Of a stretch of DNA of 64,000 bases, positions 54,595 to 63,830 are shown piece by piece. Each line of letters begins with the position of its first letter. Position 1 is the stretch's first letter. The DNA is taken from the NCBI GenBank assembly GCA_039930985.1, contig JBDTSV010000172.1:1-64000 (forward strand), given 5' to 3'. The DNA is from CADEED01 sp039930985. GTDB lineage: Bacteria > Pseudomonadota > Gammaproteobacteria > Steroidobacterales > Steroidobacteraceae. The notes below the pieces were generated by a model. The model was not told where the DNA came from and did no database searches. It worked only from the letters and a program-made list of their open reading frames with translations. Made by a program: the position numbers and the translations under genes.

Positions 54595-57035
54595 GTGGCC
54601 AGCGCGTGAGCGTCGGATTCGATGAGCGCGAAATATCGCCGCGACAGCCGGTCGGATAGATCCGCGGTGCGCGCCGAGAGTCCGGCGAGCTCCGCCGCGA
54701 GCGCGGCCCGCGCTTCATCGCCGCGATCACCCGGCGCGTCCAGCAATTCCGCCGAACCCTGGGGCAGCAACGGCACGTCGGGCACGCCGCGTTCGCGCTC
54801 ACCGCCGAGCGACCGTGCCAGATCGTCGAGATCGCGATCGATGGAGCGGCGGTGAAACGCCAGCGCCATCGGATGCCCGTCGTCGTACAGCAGCAGGTTG
54901 AGCATCTGCGACAGTCGCGGCGTGCCCAGATAGCGCGCGCGGTAGATAGACGTGCTGTCGCAGACGTCGAGCAGCCATTCCACGGCCTCGGGCCGCGTGC
55001 AATGCGCGCTCTCGAGTTGCCGTACGAGGACGTTCGCCACGAACTGCATGCGCTCGATGCGCCGGCCCAGCCGCATCACCCGCCAGCCTTCGTCGTGCAT
55101 CATGTCTTCTTCGGAAAATCCGGTGAGCGCCGCAAGCGACAGCAACACGCGCTCGTAGACCTCCCGGCTGCTGCCGCTCGTGGCCATCGCTTCCTGCATC
55201 TGGCGCTGCAGTCCCACGACGCCACGCCAGTACCGCGCCGACAGCCGGTTGCGCACCTGCGAGGCGCACCAGGCGACGTGCTTGACGTCGCCCTGTAGTC
55301 CTTGTGAATCGCGAACCCGCAGTGCGTCGAAGACCTCGCCGTCCGCCGCGACCACGCCAAGATCGCGGCAGATCTGCCGCGAGTGCGCGAAGACGCGCGC
55401 GTCGGCGCGCGACGCCAGTGTACGCAGCAGCAATCGCGCGGTGTTTTCACAGCGCACCGTATACCGGCCGAGCCAGTAGAGATTCTCGACCAGCCGCGAA
55501 GGGATGTAATCCTGGCGCTGGAGATTGGCCCATTTTCCGGACTGCACGGTGGTGAGCGTTTCTTCGTGCGGGGACTCGCTGAGCACCCAGATGTCCTTGG
55601 CGCCACCGCCGCGCTGCGCGGACACGACGTCAGCCGCCGCTTCGTTGGCCACTCGTGCGAGGCCACCGGGCATCACGCGCACGCCATCGGGGGTGACCAC
55701 CGCGTACACGCGGATCGTCAACGCGCGCACGCTCAACTCTGGCGTGGCCGCGGATTTCCACACCGGCGCCTGCGACAGCCGCACGTGCTCCTGCGCGACG
55801 TAGGCGTAGGGCCGATTGCGCAGGCGCTCGATGAGCAGATCGCGTGCCTTGCCGACGAACTCGCGGCCGAACATCGGCTCGAAGCGCTGATTCGGGTAGG
55901 TGGGCTTGATGACCAGCCGGTCGAGATTGGCTAGCACGTATTCGAGCGCCGGCTTCTCGCCCAACCACCAGGTGGCGATCTCCGGCAGCACCAGCTTTTC
56001 GCCGATGAGCCGCTCGGCGATCGGCGGCAGGAACCCGAGCCAGGCCGCCGACTCGAGCACGCCCGTGCCCAGAGCATTGGAAACCATGACGCGGCCGGCA
56101 CGCAGCGCGCCGATGAGGCCAGGCACGCCGAGCGCCGAGTCGCCGCGCAGCTCGAGCGGATCGCAGTAGTCGTCGTCGAGCCGGCGCAGGATGGAGTGCA
56201 CGCGGCGCAGTCCACCCAGCGTCTTGAGGAACACCGTGTCGCCGCGCACCGTGAGGTCGCTTCCTTCCACCAGCGGCATGCCGAGTTGGCGCGCGAGATA
56301 AGCGTGCTCGAAATACGTTTCGTTGTAGGGACCAGGAGTGAGGATGACCGCGAGCGGCGATTCGTCGCCGGCGGCATCGAGCATTCTTTCGCGAAGGGCA
56401 CCGAAGAATCCGCGCACCCGGCGCACCGCCATGTCGGGGATCGCTTCCGGGTGCACCTGCTCGAGGATTTCCCGATTCTCGAGCGCGTAGCCCGCGCCCG
56501 AAGGCGCTTGGGTCCGATCCGCGAGCAGCCACCAGCGGCCATCCGGCGCCCGCGCCAGGTCGGCGGCGTAAACGTGCAGCCAGGTACCGTCGGCCGGCTT
56601 CAGATCGTGACAGGGCCAAAGGTAGTTAGGGTGTCCGAACGGCAGCTCGGCCGGAATGTGACCCTCGGCGAGCAGCCGCTGCGGCCCGTAGAGATCGGCT
56701 AACAAGGAGTTCAGCAGGCGGGCACGCTGCGCAACCCCGGCCTCGATGGCCTGCCATTCGGCGGCCGGCAGCACGAAAGGCAGCGGGTCCAGCGCCCAGG
56801 GGCGATCGGCGCCCTGCGGATCGGCGTAGACGTTATAGGTGACGCCGTTTTCCACCACCAGCCGGCGCGTGAGTTCGAGCGAGCGGCGGACCGCATCGGG
56901 CGAATCGTCGGCGCGCAGCCGGTCGATGAGCGGACGCCAATGCGCGCGCATCGCGCCCTGCGCATCGTTCAGCTCGTCGTATCGTTGAAGGACCGCGGGC
57001 TCGAGTACGGCGCGCATATCGTTAGCTGCATCCAC
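54591..57035 (-). CDS. Circularly permuted ATP-grasp fused to alpha-E domain
   Basis: 814 aa. Residues ~60-490 are a permuted type-2 ATP-grasp ligase ('WLHVYAADLARAPDGRWWLLADRTQAPSGAGYALENR', 'LTPGPYNETYFEHAYLARQLGMPLVEGSDL', 'LGVPGLIGALRAGRVMVSNALGTG', 'NQRFEPMFGREF'). Residues ~510-800 are an all-helical alpha-E domain ('RLVENLYWLGRYTVRCENTARLLLRTL'). Domain order equals that of the separate genes at 60,564 and 62,016, here joined. Predicted to form amide bonds on an unknown peptide or small molecule. Overlaps the small transglutaminase by 4 bp; 3 bp after the large transglutaminase. Confidence 0.9.
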   Translation of the reverse strand: MDAANDMRAVLEPAVLQRYDELNDAQGAMRAHWRPLIDRLRADDSPDAVRRSLELTRRLVVENGVTYNVYADPQGADRPWALDPLPFVLPAAEWQAIEAGVAQRARLLNSLLADLYGPQRLLAEGHIPAELPFGHPNYLWPCHDLKPADGTWLHVYAADLARAPDGRWWLLADRTQAPSGAGYALENREILEQVHPEAIPDMAVRRVRGFFGALRERMLDAAGDESPLAVILTPGPYNETYFEHAYLARQLGMPLVEGSDLTVRGDTVFLKTLGGLRRVHSILRRLDDDYCDPLELRGDSALGVPGLIGALRAGRVMVSNALGTGVLESAAWLGFLPPIAERLIGEKLVLPEIATWWLGEKPALEYVLANLDRLVIKPTYPNQRFEPMFGREFVGKARDLLIERLRNRPYAYVAQEHVRLSQAPVWKSAATPELSVRALTIRVYAVVTPDGVRVMPGGLARVANEAAADVVSAQRGGGAKDIWVLSESPHEETLTTVQSGKWANLQRQDYIPSRLVENLYWLGRYTVRCENTARLLLRTLASRADARVFAHSRQICRDLGVVAADGEVFDALRVRDSQGLQGDVKHVAWCASQVRNRLSARYWRGVVGLQRQMQEAMATSGSSREVYERVLLSLAALTGFSEEDMMHDEGWRVMRLGRRIERMQFVANVLVRQLESAHCTRPEAVEWLLDVCDSTSIYRARYLGTPRLSQMLNLLLYDDGHPMALAFHRRSIDRDLDDLARSLGGERERGVPDVPLLPQGSAELLDAPGDRGDEARAALAAELAGLSARTADLSDRLSRRYFALIESDAHALAT

Positions 57036-57038
57036 CCA

Positions 57039-60000
57039 TCAGACTTTACGCAGATCGAGCGTGAACGGGAATTCGATGTTGGGGGTTTCGCTGGCAGGTG
57101 TGAGGCGCTGCGGTGTATGGCCCATTCTGACAAATCGCGCGAGGCGGCGAGCTTCCGACTCGAACGCGTTCACCGGGAAGGTTTCGTAGCTGAGGCCACC
57201 CGGGTGCGCCACGTGGTACTGCGCACCTCCCATCGAGCGATTCATCCACGTGTCGACCAGATCGAAGATCAGCGGTGAGTGCGCCGGGATTAGCGGATGG
57301 AGCGCCGAAGGCGGCGCCCAGGCCTTATAGCGCACGCCGGCCACGAACTCGCCCACGGTGCCGGTGGGTCGCAACGGGATTCGTTGTCCGTTGCAGGCGA
57401 GAGTGAAGCGATCCGGCGCGAGGCCCGTTACCTTGACCTGCAGACGTTCGACCGACGAATCGACGTAGCGCACGGCGCCACCGGCCGCGCCCTCCTCGCC
57501 CATGACATGCCAGGGCTCCAGGGCCTGGCGCAGTTCGACTTCCGCTCCGAGCGTCGCGAACTCTCCGTACTTCGGAAAGCGGAATTCGAAGTGCGGCGCG
57601 AACCATTCTTCCTTCAGCGGAAAGCCGGCCGCAGCCTGCTCGGCGATGACATCGGCGAGATCCCGCTCGATGAAGTACGGCAGCATGAAGCGATCATGCA
57701 GCTCGGTGCCCCAGCGGGCCAACCGCGGTGGGTAGTAAGGATCGCGCCAGAAACGCGCGATCAGCGACCGCAGCAAGAGCTGTTGGGTGAGGCTCATGCG
57801 CTCGTGCGGCGGCATCTCGAACGCGCGCATCTCGAGCAGCCCCAGCCGGCCGGTGTTGCCGTCGGGGGAGAACATCTTGTCGATGCAGAATTCGGAGCGG
57901 TGCGTGTTGCCGGTGGAGTCGATGAGCAGGTTTCGGAACAGCCGGTCGACCACCCAAGGCGCGACCGGTTGTCCGGCCGGCGGAAGCTGTTTGAACGCGA
58001 GCTCCAGCTCGTACAGCGAATCGTTGCGCGCCTCGTCGATGCGCGGCGCCTGCGAGGTGGGGCCGACGAAGAGCCCGCTGAACAGATAGGACAGCGCTGG
58101 ATGGTTGTGCCAGTAGGCGAGCAGGCTGCGCAACAGATCGGGCCGCCTCAGGAACGGCGAGTCCGCCGGCGTGGCGCCGCCGAGCACGAAGTGGTTGCCG
58201 CCGCCGGTGCCGGTGTGGCGGCCGTCGACCATGAATTTCTCGGTAGTTAGCCGGGTCTGACGCGCCGCGTCATACAGGTGCGTGGTGCGATCGACCAGTT
58301 CATCCCAGCTGCCCGACGGGTGGATGTTCACTTCGATGACGCCCGGATCGGGCGTGACGCTGAAGCGGTTCAGGCGCGGATCCTTCGGCGGCTCGTAGCC
58401 TTCGAGGATCACCGGCGTCTTCATGTCGGCGGCAGTGGCTTCCACCGCGGCGACCAGCTCGAGGTATTCCTCCAGCGTGTCGGTCGGCGGCAGGAATATG
58501 TAGAGAGAGCCGTTGCGCGGCTCGGCGCACATCGCGGTGCGCGAGATGTCGGAAGAAGATTTCAGGAAGCTCGGAGCGGCCTCCGGCGCCACGACACCAG
58601 CACGCGCCCGCGCCGGCTTGCGCGTGACTCCCGCCGCCTCACCGCCACCGCTTCCGCCCGCTTCGGCGCGCCCATCGCGAATGTCGGCGGCGAACTGCAG
58701 GCGGATGTCGGCGGCTTTCGGCAATGGCGACGGCGGCGCCATCGGGTCGGGCTCGTTGATGTACGGATAGTCTTCCTTCTTCACCCATGGCATCGAATCG
58801 AGCGGCAGGCGGTAGCCCACGGGCGAGTCGCCCGGAACGAGATAACAACGATCGCGGCGCAGGAACCACGAACCGGTGCGCCAACGGGTGCCCGAGGGAT
58901 CGCGCGACACGGGCAATACGTGCCCAACCACGGCATCCAGGCCCTGCTCGAACACCTTCGCGAGCCGCGCGCGTTCCTGTGCGTCTTCAAGCTTCGAGTG
59001 GAACGGATCGACGTTCGACGGCAGCTGGCGCTCGCGCCATAGATAGTAGAAGGCGTCCTCGAAGGTCGCGAAAATGTGCTCCGGCGCCAACCCCAGGCGC
59101 TCGGCCACTCCGGCAAGGAACAACCCGGCGGCGCCCGCCGTGATGCCGCGATTCTCCTTTTCGTCGTCCAGCAAGGCCGGATTGGTCCAAATGGGCTCGC
59201 CGTCGCGACGCCAGAAGCAGTTGAGCGACCAGCGCGGCAGTTGCTCGCCCGGATACCACTTGCCCTGGCCGAAGTGCGACAGGCCCCGCGGCGCATATTT
59301 TTTCTTGAGCCGGCCATAGAGCTCGATGGCGAGCCGGCGCTTGTCAGGCCCCATCGCCTTGGTGTTCCACTCGGCGCCATCCGGATCGTCCACCGAGACG
59401 AACGTGGGTTCGCCACCCATGGTGAGGCGAACATCGCCCGACAACAGTTGTGCGTCGATCGAATGGCCGAGCTTCTCGATCTCGGTCCACTGCTCTTCCG
59501 TGTAAGGCTTGGTGACGCGCGGAGCTTCCCAGACGCGCTCCACTCCCATGCGGTGCTCGAATTCCACCTCGGCCTTGTCGGTGGCGCCGGTCACCGGCGC
59601 GGCGGCACCAGGCTCCGGTGTGCAGGCGAGCGGAATGTGGCCCTCGCCTGCCAGCAGCCCCGACGTGGGATCGAGACCGATCCAGCCGGCGCCGGGTAGA
59701 TAGACTTCGCACCAGGCATGCAGATCGGTGAAATCCTTCTCGGGCCCGGACGGACCGTCGAGCGACTTCATGTCGGCGGTGAGCTGGATGAGATACCCGG
59801 ACACGAAACGCGCCGCGAGGCCCATGTGCCGCATCAACTGCACCAGCAACCACGATGAATCGCGGCACGATCCGGATTTCTTGAGCAGCGTGAGCTCCGG
59901 CGTCTGTACGCCGGGCTCCATGCGGATCAGGTACTTGATGTCGTTCGCGAGCCTGGCGTTGAGCTCGACCAGGAAATCGATGGTGCGCTTGCGCTCGCGC

Positions 60001-60404
60001 GGAATGGTGCGCAGATATTCCTTGAACAGCGGCTCACCGCGGAACATGACGAGATACGGCGCGAGGTCGCGCTTCTCCGCGCCCTGGTAGCCGAAGGGAA
60101 ACGTCTCGGCATAGGGCTCGAGGAAAAAATCGAATGGATTGAGCACCGCCATCTCGGCGACCAGGTCCACCTCGATGCGCAACTCGCGGGTCTTCTCGGG
60201 GAACACGAAGCGCGCAAGGTAGTTAGCCTCCGGGTCCTGCTGCCAGTTCACGAAGTGCTTGCCGGGCGTGACCTTCAGCGAATAGGAAAGGATGCGCGTG
60301 CGGCAATGAGGCGCGGGACGCAGGCGGACAACTTGTGGTCCGAGCGCCACGAGCCGGTCGTAGCGATAGTGCGTGACGTGATTGAGTGCGACGTGAATGG
60401 ACAC
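57039..60404 (-). CDS. Large transglutaminase with DUF2126 C-terminus
   Basis: 1121 aa. Residues ~1-310 repeat the beta domain plus transglutaminase core of the small paralogue, with Cys180 (SGSCRDSSW), His229 (LHAWCEV) and Asp245 (GLDPTSG). Residues ~320-1121 are a DUF2126 region ('LTMGGEPTFVSVDDPDGAEWN', 'VDGRHTGTGGGNHFVLGGATPADSPFLRRPDLLRSLLAYWHNHPALSYLFSGLFVGPTSQAPR'), possibly a ligase or hydrolase-type domain of unknown chemistry. First gene of the minus-strand arm, promoter in 60,405-60,563. Confidence 0.9.
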   Translation of the reverse strand: MSIHVALNHVTHYRYDRLVALGPQVVRLRPAPHCRTRILSYSLKVTPGKHFVNWQQDPEANYLARFVFPEKTRELRIEVDLVAEMAVLNPFDFFLEPYAETFPFGYQGAEKRDLAPYLVMFRGEPLFKEYLRTIPRERKRTIDFLVELNARLANDIKYLIRMEPGVQTPELTLLKKSGSCRDSSWLLVQLMRHMGLAARFVSGYLIQLTADMKSLDGPSGPEKDFTDLHAWCEVYLPGAGWIGLDPTSGLLAGEGHIPLACTPEPGAAAPVTGATDKAEVEFEHRMGVERVWEAPRVTKPYTEEQWTEIEKLGHSIDAQLLSGDVRLTMGGEPTFVSVDDPDGAEWNTKAMGPDKRRLAIELYGRLKKKYAPRGLSHFGQGKWYPGEQLPRWSLNCFWRRDGEPIWTNPALLDDEKENRGITAGAAGLFLAGVAERLGLAPEHIFATFEDAFYYLWRERQLPSNVDPFHSKLEDAQERARLAKVFEQGLDAVVGHVLPVSRDPSGTRWRTGSWFLRRDRCYLVPGDSPVGYRLPLDSMPWVKKEDYPYINEPDPMAPPSPLPKAADIRLQFAADIRDGRAEAGGSGGGEAAGVTRKPARARAGVVAPEAAPSFLKSSSDISRTAMCAEPRNGSLYIFLPPTDTLEEYLELVAAVEATAADMKTPVILEGYEPPKDPRLNRFSVTPDPGVIEVNIHPSGSWDELVDRTTHLYDAARQTRLTTEKFMVDGRHTGTGGGNHFVLGGATPADSPFLRRPDLLRSLLAYWHNHPALSYLFSGLFVGPTSQAPRIDEARNDSLYELELAFKQLPPAGQPVAPWVVDRLFRNLLIDSTGNTHRSEFCIDKMFSPDGNTGRLGLLEMRAFEMPPHERMSLTQQLLLRSLIARFWRDPYYPPRLARWGTELHDRFMLPYFIERDLADVIAEQAAAGFPLKEEWFAPHFEFRFPKYGEFATLGAEVELRQALEPWHVMGEEGAAGGAVRYVDSSVERLQVKVTGLAPDRFTLACNGQRIPLRPTGTVGEFVAGVRYKAWAPPSALHPLIPAHSPLIFDLVDTWMNRSMGGAQYHVAHPGGLSYETFPVNAFESEARRLARFVRMGHTPQRLTPASETPNIEFPFTLDLRKV

Positions 60405-60563
60405 GGGGTCATTCTACACAGGAGCCCTGTTAGCCATGCCGCACCAATATGGCCGGAAATCAGGTCCACGGCACCATGGCGATGCGTGCAGACTGCGACC
60501 ACGCACTTTTTTGAACGGCGCCTTTTGGCTCTGGTATTTTTGGGTCGAGCGTATCCACCAACA
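60405..60563. promoter_or_regulatory. Divergent promoter region of the ATP-grasp/transglutaminase locus
   Basis: 159 bp between the two arms. It must contain promoters in both directions, so the arms are probably co-regulated. No clear consensus promoter or operator could be picked by eye; an AT-richer patch at ~60,530-60,545 (GGTATTTTTGGG) is a candidate for the plus-strand side. Confidence 0.45.
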
Positions 60564-62015
60564 ATGAAAACCGACTGGACGTCATACCCTTCCCCTGGAT
60601 TCCACGACGAGCTCGTGGGCCCTGGCGGTGGTGCACGTGCAGCCGGACGCCAGCTGATGCGGTATCTGACGGAAATGGACGGCGGCGAGATCGCCGTGCG
60701 CCAGCAGGCCGCCGAACTCGCCATCAAGGCCATGGGCATAACGTTCACGGTCTACCACGAGCAGGACGGTTCGATCGACCGCGCCTGGCCGCTCGACATC
60801 ATCCCGCGCACCATTTCGCGCAAGGAATGGCAAAAGATCGAGGCTGGCCTGATTCAGCGTGCCGCCGCGTTGAATCTGTTCATCAACGACGTCTACCACG
60901 ACCAGAAATTCATCAAGGACGGCCTGATGCCGGCGTCGATCATCGCGACGTCGAAGAATTTCCGCGCCATCGTCAAGGGCATCAAGCCACCGCTTGGCAC
61001 CTGGGCGCACATCTGCGGCTCGGACCTGATTCGCGACAAGGACGGCACGGTCTACGTGCTCGAAGACAACCTGCGCGTGCCCTCGGGCGTGTCCTACATG
61101 CTGGAGAACCGGCAGGTGGTCAAACGGGTATTTCCGGAGCTCTTCGAGAGCGCGGCGATCCTCCCCGTCGATGACTACCCTTCGCAGCTCTACGACATGC
61201 TGAGTGCACTCAGTCCGCGCAAGGAGACACGGCCGGAAGTCGTGGTGCTCACACCTGGCATCTACAATTCCGCGTACTTCGAACACGCCTACCTGGCGCG
61301 CCAGATGGGCTGCGAGCTCGTCGAAGGACGCGATCTCGCGGTAGATAGCGACGACTGCGTCTACATGCAGACCGTGCGCGGCTGGACGCGCGTCGACGTA
61401 ATCTATCGCCGCGTCGACGACGACTTCCTCGACCAGGAAGTGTTCCGCAAGGATTCTTCGCTCGGCGTGCCCGGCCTCATGCGTGCCTGGGCTGCGGGCA
61501 AGGTGGCGCTGGCCAATGCACCCGGCGCCGGCGTGGCGGACGACAAGCTCGTCTATACGTATGTGCCCGACATGATCAAGTACTACCTCGACCAGGACGC
61601 CATTCTTCCCAATGTGCCGTCATGGCGTTGCGGTGAGTCCAAGCAACTGGATCACGTGCTCGGCAATCTCGAGCAGCTGGTGGTGAAACCGGTCGACGGC
61701 TCCGGCGGCTACGGCATGCTCATGGGGCCAATGTCCACCAAGGCCGAGCGTTCCAAGTTCGCCGATTCGCTCAAGGCCGATCCGCGCAGCTTTATCGCGC
61801 AACCGGTCGTCACCCTATCTACCGTGCCGACGCTGGTGAACGACAAGCTCGAGCCGCGGCACGTCGACCTGCGACCTTTCATCCTGAGCGGCGCGCAGAC
61901 CACCGTGACCACCGGCGGCCTCACGCGCGTGGCGCTGCGCAAGGGCTCGCTGGTGGTCAACTCCTCGCAGGGTGGCGGCAGCAAGGACACCTGGATCGTG
62001 GACACGGATAATTAG
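60564..62015 (+). CDS. Circularly permuted type 2 ATP-grasp protein
   Basis: 483 aa from the ATG at 60,564; a long in-frame extension upstream overlaps the divergent gene antisense and is not used. ATP-grasp markers: 'HICGSDLIRDKDGTVYVLEDNLRVPSGVSYMLENR', 'VVLTPGIYNSAYFEHAYLARQMGCELVEGRDL', 'SLGVPGLMRAWAAGKVALANAPGAGVADDK', 'VKPVDGSGGYGMLMGP', 'NSSQGGGSKDTW'. It should activate a carboxylate with ATP and couple it to an amine. Its stop is immediately followed by the alpha-E ATG. Confidence 0.92.
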   Translation: MKTDWTSYPSPGFHDELVGPGGGARAAGRQLMRYLTEMDGGEIAVRQQAAELAIKAMGITFTVYHEQDGSIDRAWPLDIIPRTISRKEWQKIEAGLIQRAAALNLFINDVYHDQKFIKDGLMPASIIATSKNFRAIVKGIKPPLGTWAHICGSDLIRDKDGTVYVLEDNLRVPSGVSYMLENRQVVKRVFPELFESAAILPVDDYPSQLYDMLSALSPRKETRPEVVVLTPGIYNSAYFEHAYLARQMGCELVEGRDLAVDSDDCVYMQTVRGWTRVDVIYRRVDDDFLDQEVFRKDSSLGVPGLMRAWAAGKVALANAPGAGVADDKLVYTYVPDMIKYYLDQDAILPNVPSWRCGESKQLDHVLGNLEQLVVKPVDGSGGYGMLMGPMSTKAERSKFADSLKADPRSFIAQPVVTLSTVPTLVNDKLEPRHVDLRPFILSGAQTTVTTGGLTRVALRKGSLVVNSSQGGGSKDTWIVDTDN

Positions 62016-63053
62016 ATGTTAGCCCGCGTCGTCGAAAACGTTTACTGGCTGTCGCGCTATCTCGAACGCGCGGAGAACACCGCGCGCATCATCGGCGTGA
62101 ACACCAACCTGCTGCTCGATCTGCCCGGCGGCATTGCGCCCGGCTGGCTGCCGCTGGTCGACATCTCCGGCAACCGCGCCGAATTCGATGCACGCGCCGA
62201 AGGCAAGGGCGCGCGCGGCGACGAACGCGACGTCGTCAATTTCCTCATCGCCGACAAGCAGAACCCGGGCTCCATCTGCTCCTCGCTCACGGCCGCGCGC
62301 GAAAACGCGCGCACGCTGCGCGAAATCCTGCCGACCGAAGCCTGGGAGCTGCTCAACGAGTTCTTCGCGGAGTTCAGCAAGGATCTGGCGACCGGAATCA
62401 ACAAACGTACGCGCTTCGACTTCCTCAAACGCGTCGTCGTCGCGCTGCAGACGATGTCCGGCATGCTCGACGGCACGATGAATCGCAACGACGCACACAC
62501 GTTCAGCACGCTCGGACGCAATCTCGAGCGCGCCGACATGACCAGCCGCATCGTCGACGTCCGCTCCGCGCAGCTGCTGCCCGCGGAAACTCCCGAGTTG
62601 CGGCCGTTCGAAACCGTGCAATGGATGAGCGTGCTGAAGTCTCTGTCCGGGTACCAGATGTACCGCCTCAAGATGCGCACGCGCGTCAAGCGCACCGACG
62701 TGCTCCAGTTCCTGCTGCGCGACGACCAGTTCCCGCGCTCGTGCCTGTACTGCCTGACGCAGCTGGAGAACTCGTTGACGACGTTGCCGCGCAGTGAGGG
62801 CGTGCTCGAAGTGCTCGAGGGCGCGGCGCGATTCATCCAGCGCGCGCCTCTCGCCACTCTCGACCAACCCGGCCTGCACGAGCTCATCGACGACATCCAG
62901 TTGCGCATTTCCAACGTGCACTCGCGGCTCGCGGAGATCTACTTCCCCTCGGGCGACATCAGCGGCGTGCAGCGCATGACCGGCCAGAGCCAGGGTCAGT
63001 CGCAATCGCAGCGCCAGACCTCGCTCTCGTTCGGCGAGACGGCGAAGGCCTGA
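62016..63053 (+). CDS. Alpha-E domain protein (DUF403)
   Basis: 345 aa, all-helical alpha-E domain ('VVENVYWLSRYLERAENTARIIGVNTNLLLDL', 'NFLIADKQNPGSICSSLTAARENARTLREILPTEAWELLN', 'QLLPAETPELRPFETVQWMSVLKSLSGYQMYRLK') with a Gln/Ser-rich tail from ~325. Alpha-E proteins have no known activity and always accompany permuted ATP-grasp enzymes; a carrier or cofactor role is proposed. Starts directly after the ATP-grasp stop (TAG-ATG). Confidence 0.92.
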   Translation: MLARVVENVYWLSRYLERAENTARIIGVNTNLLLDLPGGIAPGWLPLVDISGNRAEFDARAEGKGARGDERDVVNFLIADKQNPGSICSSLTAARENARTLREILPTEAWELLNEFFAEFSKDLATGINKRTRFDFLKRVVVALQTMSGMLDGTMNRNDAHTFSTLGRNLERADMTSRIVDVRSAQLLPAETPELRPFETVQWMSVLKSLSGYQMYRLKMRTRVKRTDVLQFLLRDDQFPRSCLYCLTQLENSLTTLPRSEGVLEVLEGAARFIQRAPLATLDQPGLHELIDDIQLRISNVHSRLAEIYFPSGDISGVQRMTGQSQGQSQSQRQTSLSFGETAKA

Positions 63054-63194
63054 TCGTCCGCAGACCTTCGCCGCGCAACCTACTAGTTAGTTGTGCGCGC
63101 CGGTAAAGCTGCGGCACCATGATTCGCCTGATCTTGATGTGGGCACCTGCGTAAGCCAGAATGTTAAAGCCGGCTACAATGCAGGAAGTGGTTG

Positions 63195-63650
63195 ATGTCA
63201 AAACTTGCACCAAGACTTTGCCTTCTGCTCGCATTGTTTTCGCTTGGTTGTGGCCCCTCGCCCAATGACAATTTTGAGAACGTGTTTCGCGCCACTGATT
63301 CTCCGGATGGCGCTGCGACGGCATATCTCGCGCGAACCGACAAGGGCGGCGCTCTTGGAAGCCTGGTTCATGACGTTTATCTTTCGGAGAATGGATCGGA
63401 AGAGAATCTGGAGCCGGTTTTTCACGGATATGGTGACTGCGACCCGGCCATTGAGTGGAGGAGTAATCAGCTGTTGGTGATCCAATACGCTGGCGAGCAC
63501 TGCGCTATTTATGATTTCCACAACGTTTGGGGGAAGAGAGAACTGGCGAGTTTGCGCAGCACAGAGCCCGAGCAAGCCGCCAGGAAAGGCTCACGTGTGG
63601 AAATCATGCTGAAGCGAGTTGAGGCCGTCAGCGAAAAATCACCGCAGTAA
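63195..63650 (+). CDS. Hypothetical lipoprotein
   Basis: 151 aa from the ATG at 63,195. Signal with lipobox SLGC (Cys19), then a small soluble domain ('VFRATDSPDGAATAYLARTDKGGALGSLVHDVYLSENG', 'AIEWRSNQLLVIQYAGEHCAIYDFHNVW'). Codon use is less GC-rich than its neighbours, which may mean later arrival. TACAAT at 63,175-63,180 could be a -10 box but lies very close to the ATG. No family recognised. Confidence 0.7.
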   Translation: MSKLAPRLCLLLALFSLGCGPSPNDNFENVFRATDSPDGAATAYLARTDKGGALGSLVHDVYLSENGSEENLEPVFHGYGDCDPAIEWRSNQLLVIQYAGEHCAIYDFHNVWGKRELASLRSTEPEQAARKGSRVEIMLKRVEAVSEKSPQ

Positions 63651-63830
63651 CATGACGCGCAAGCGTCGATTCAGACAAATATCTATTTAGCTCGGTCGGG
63701 CTTGCGAAGAAGGCACGCAGCTATAGCCCGGCGTCGTGTAGTTCGGTGAGGGACCCGTTCATGGAAGCAGTGCGCACGCGTGCCGGAAAAGTCCTGAATT
63801 CGCTTGACATGAATGCGTACGTGACGCTAG

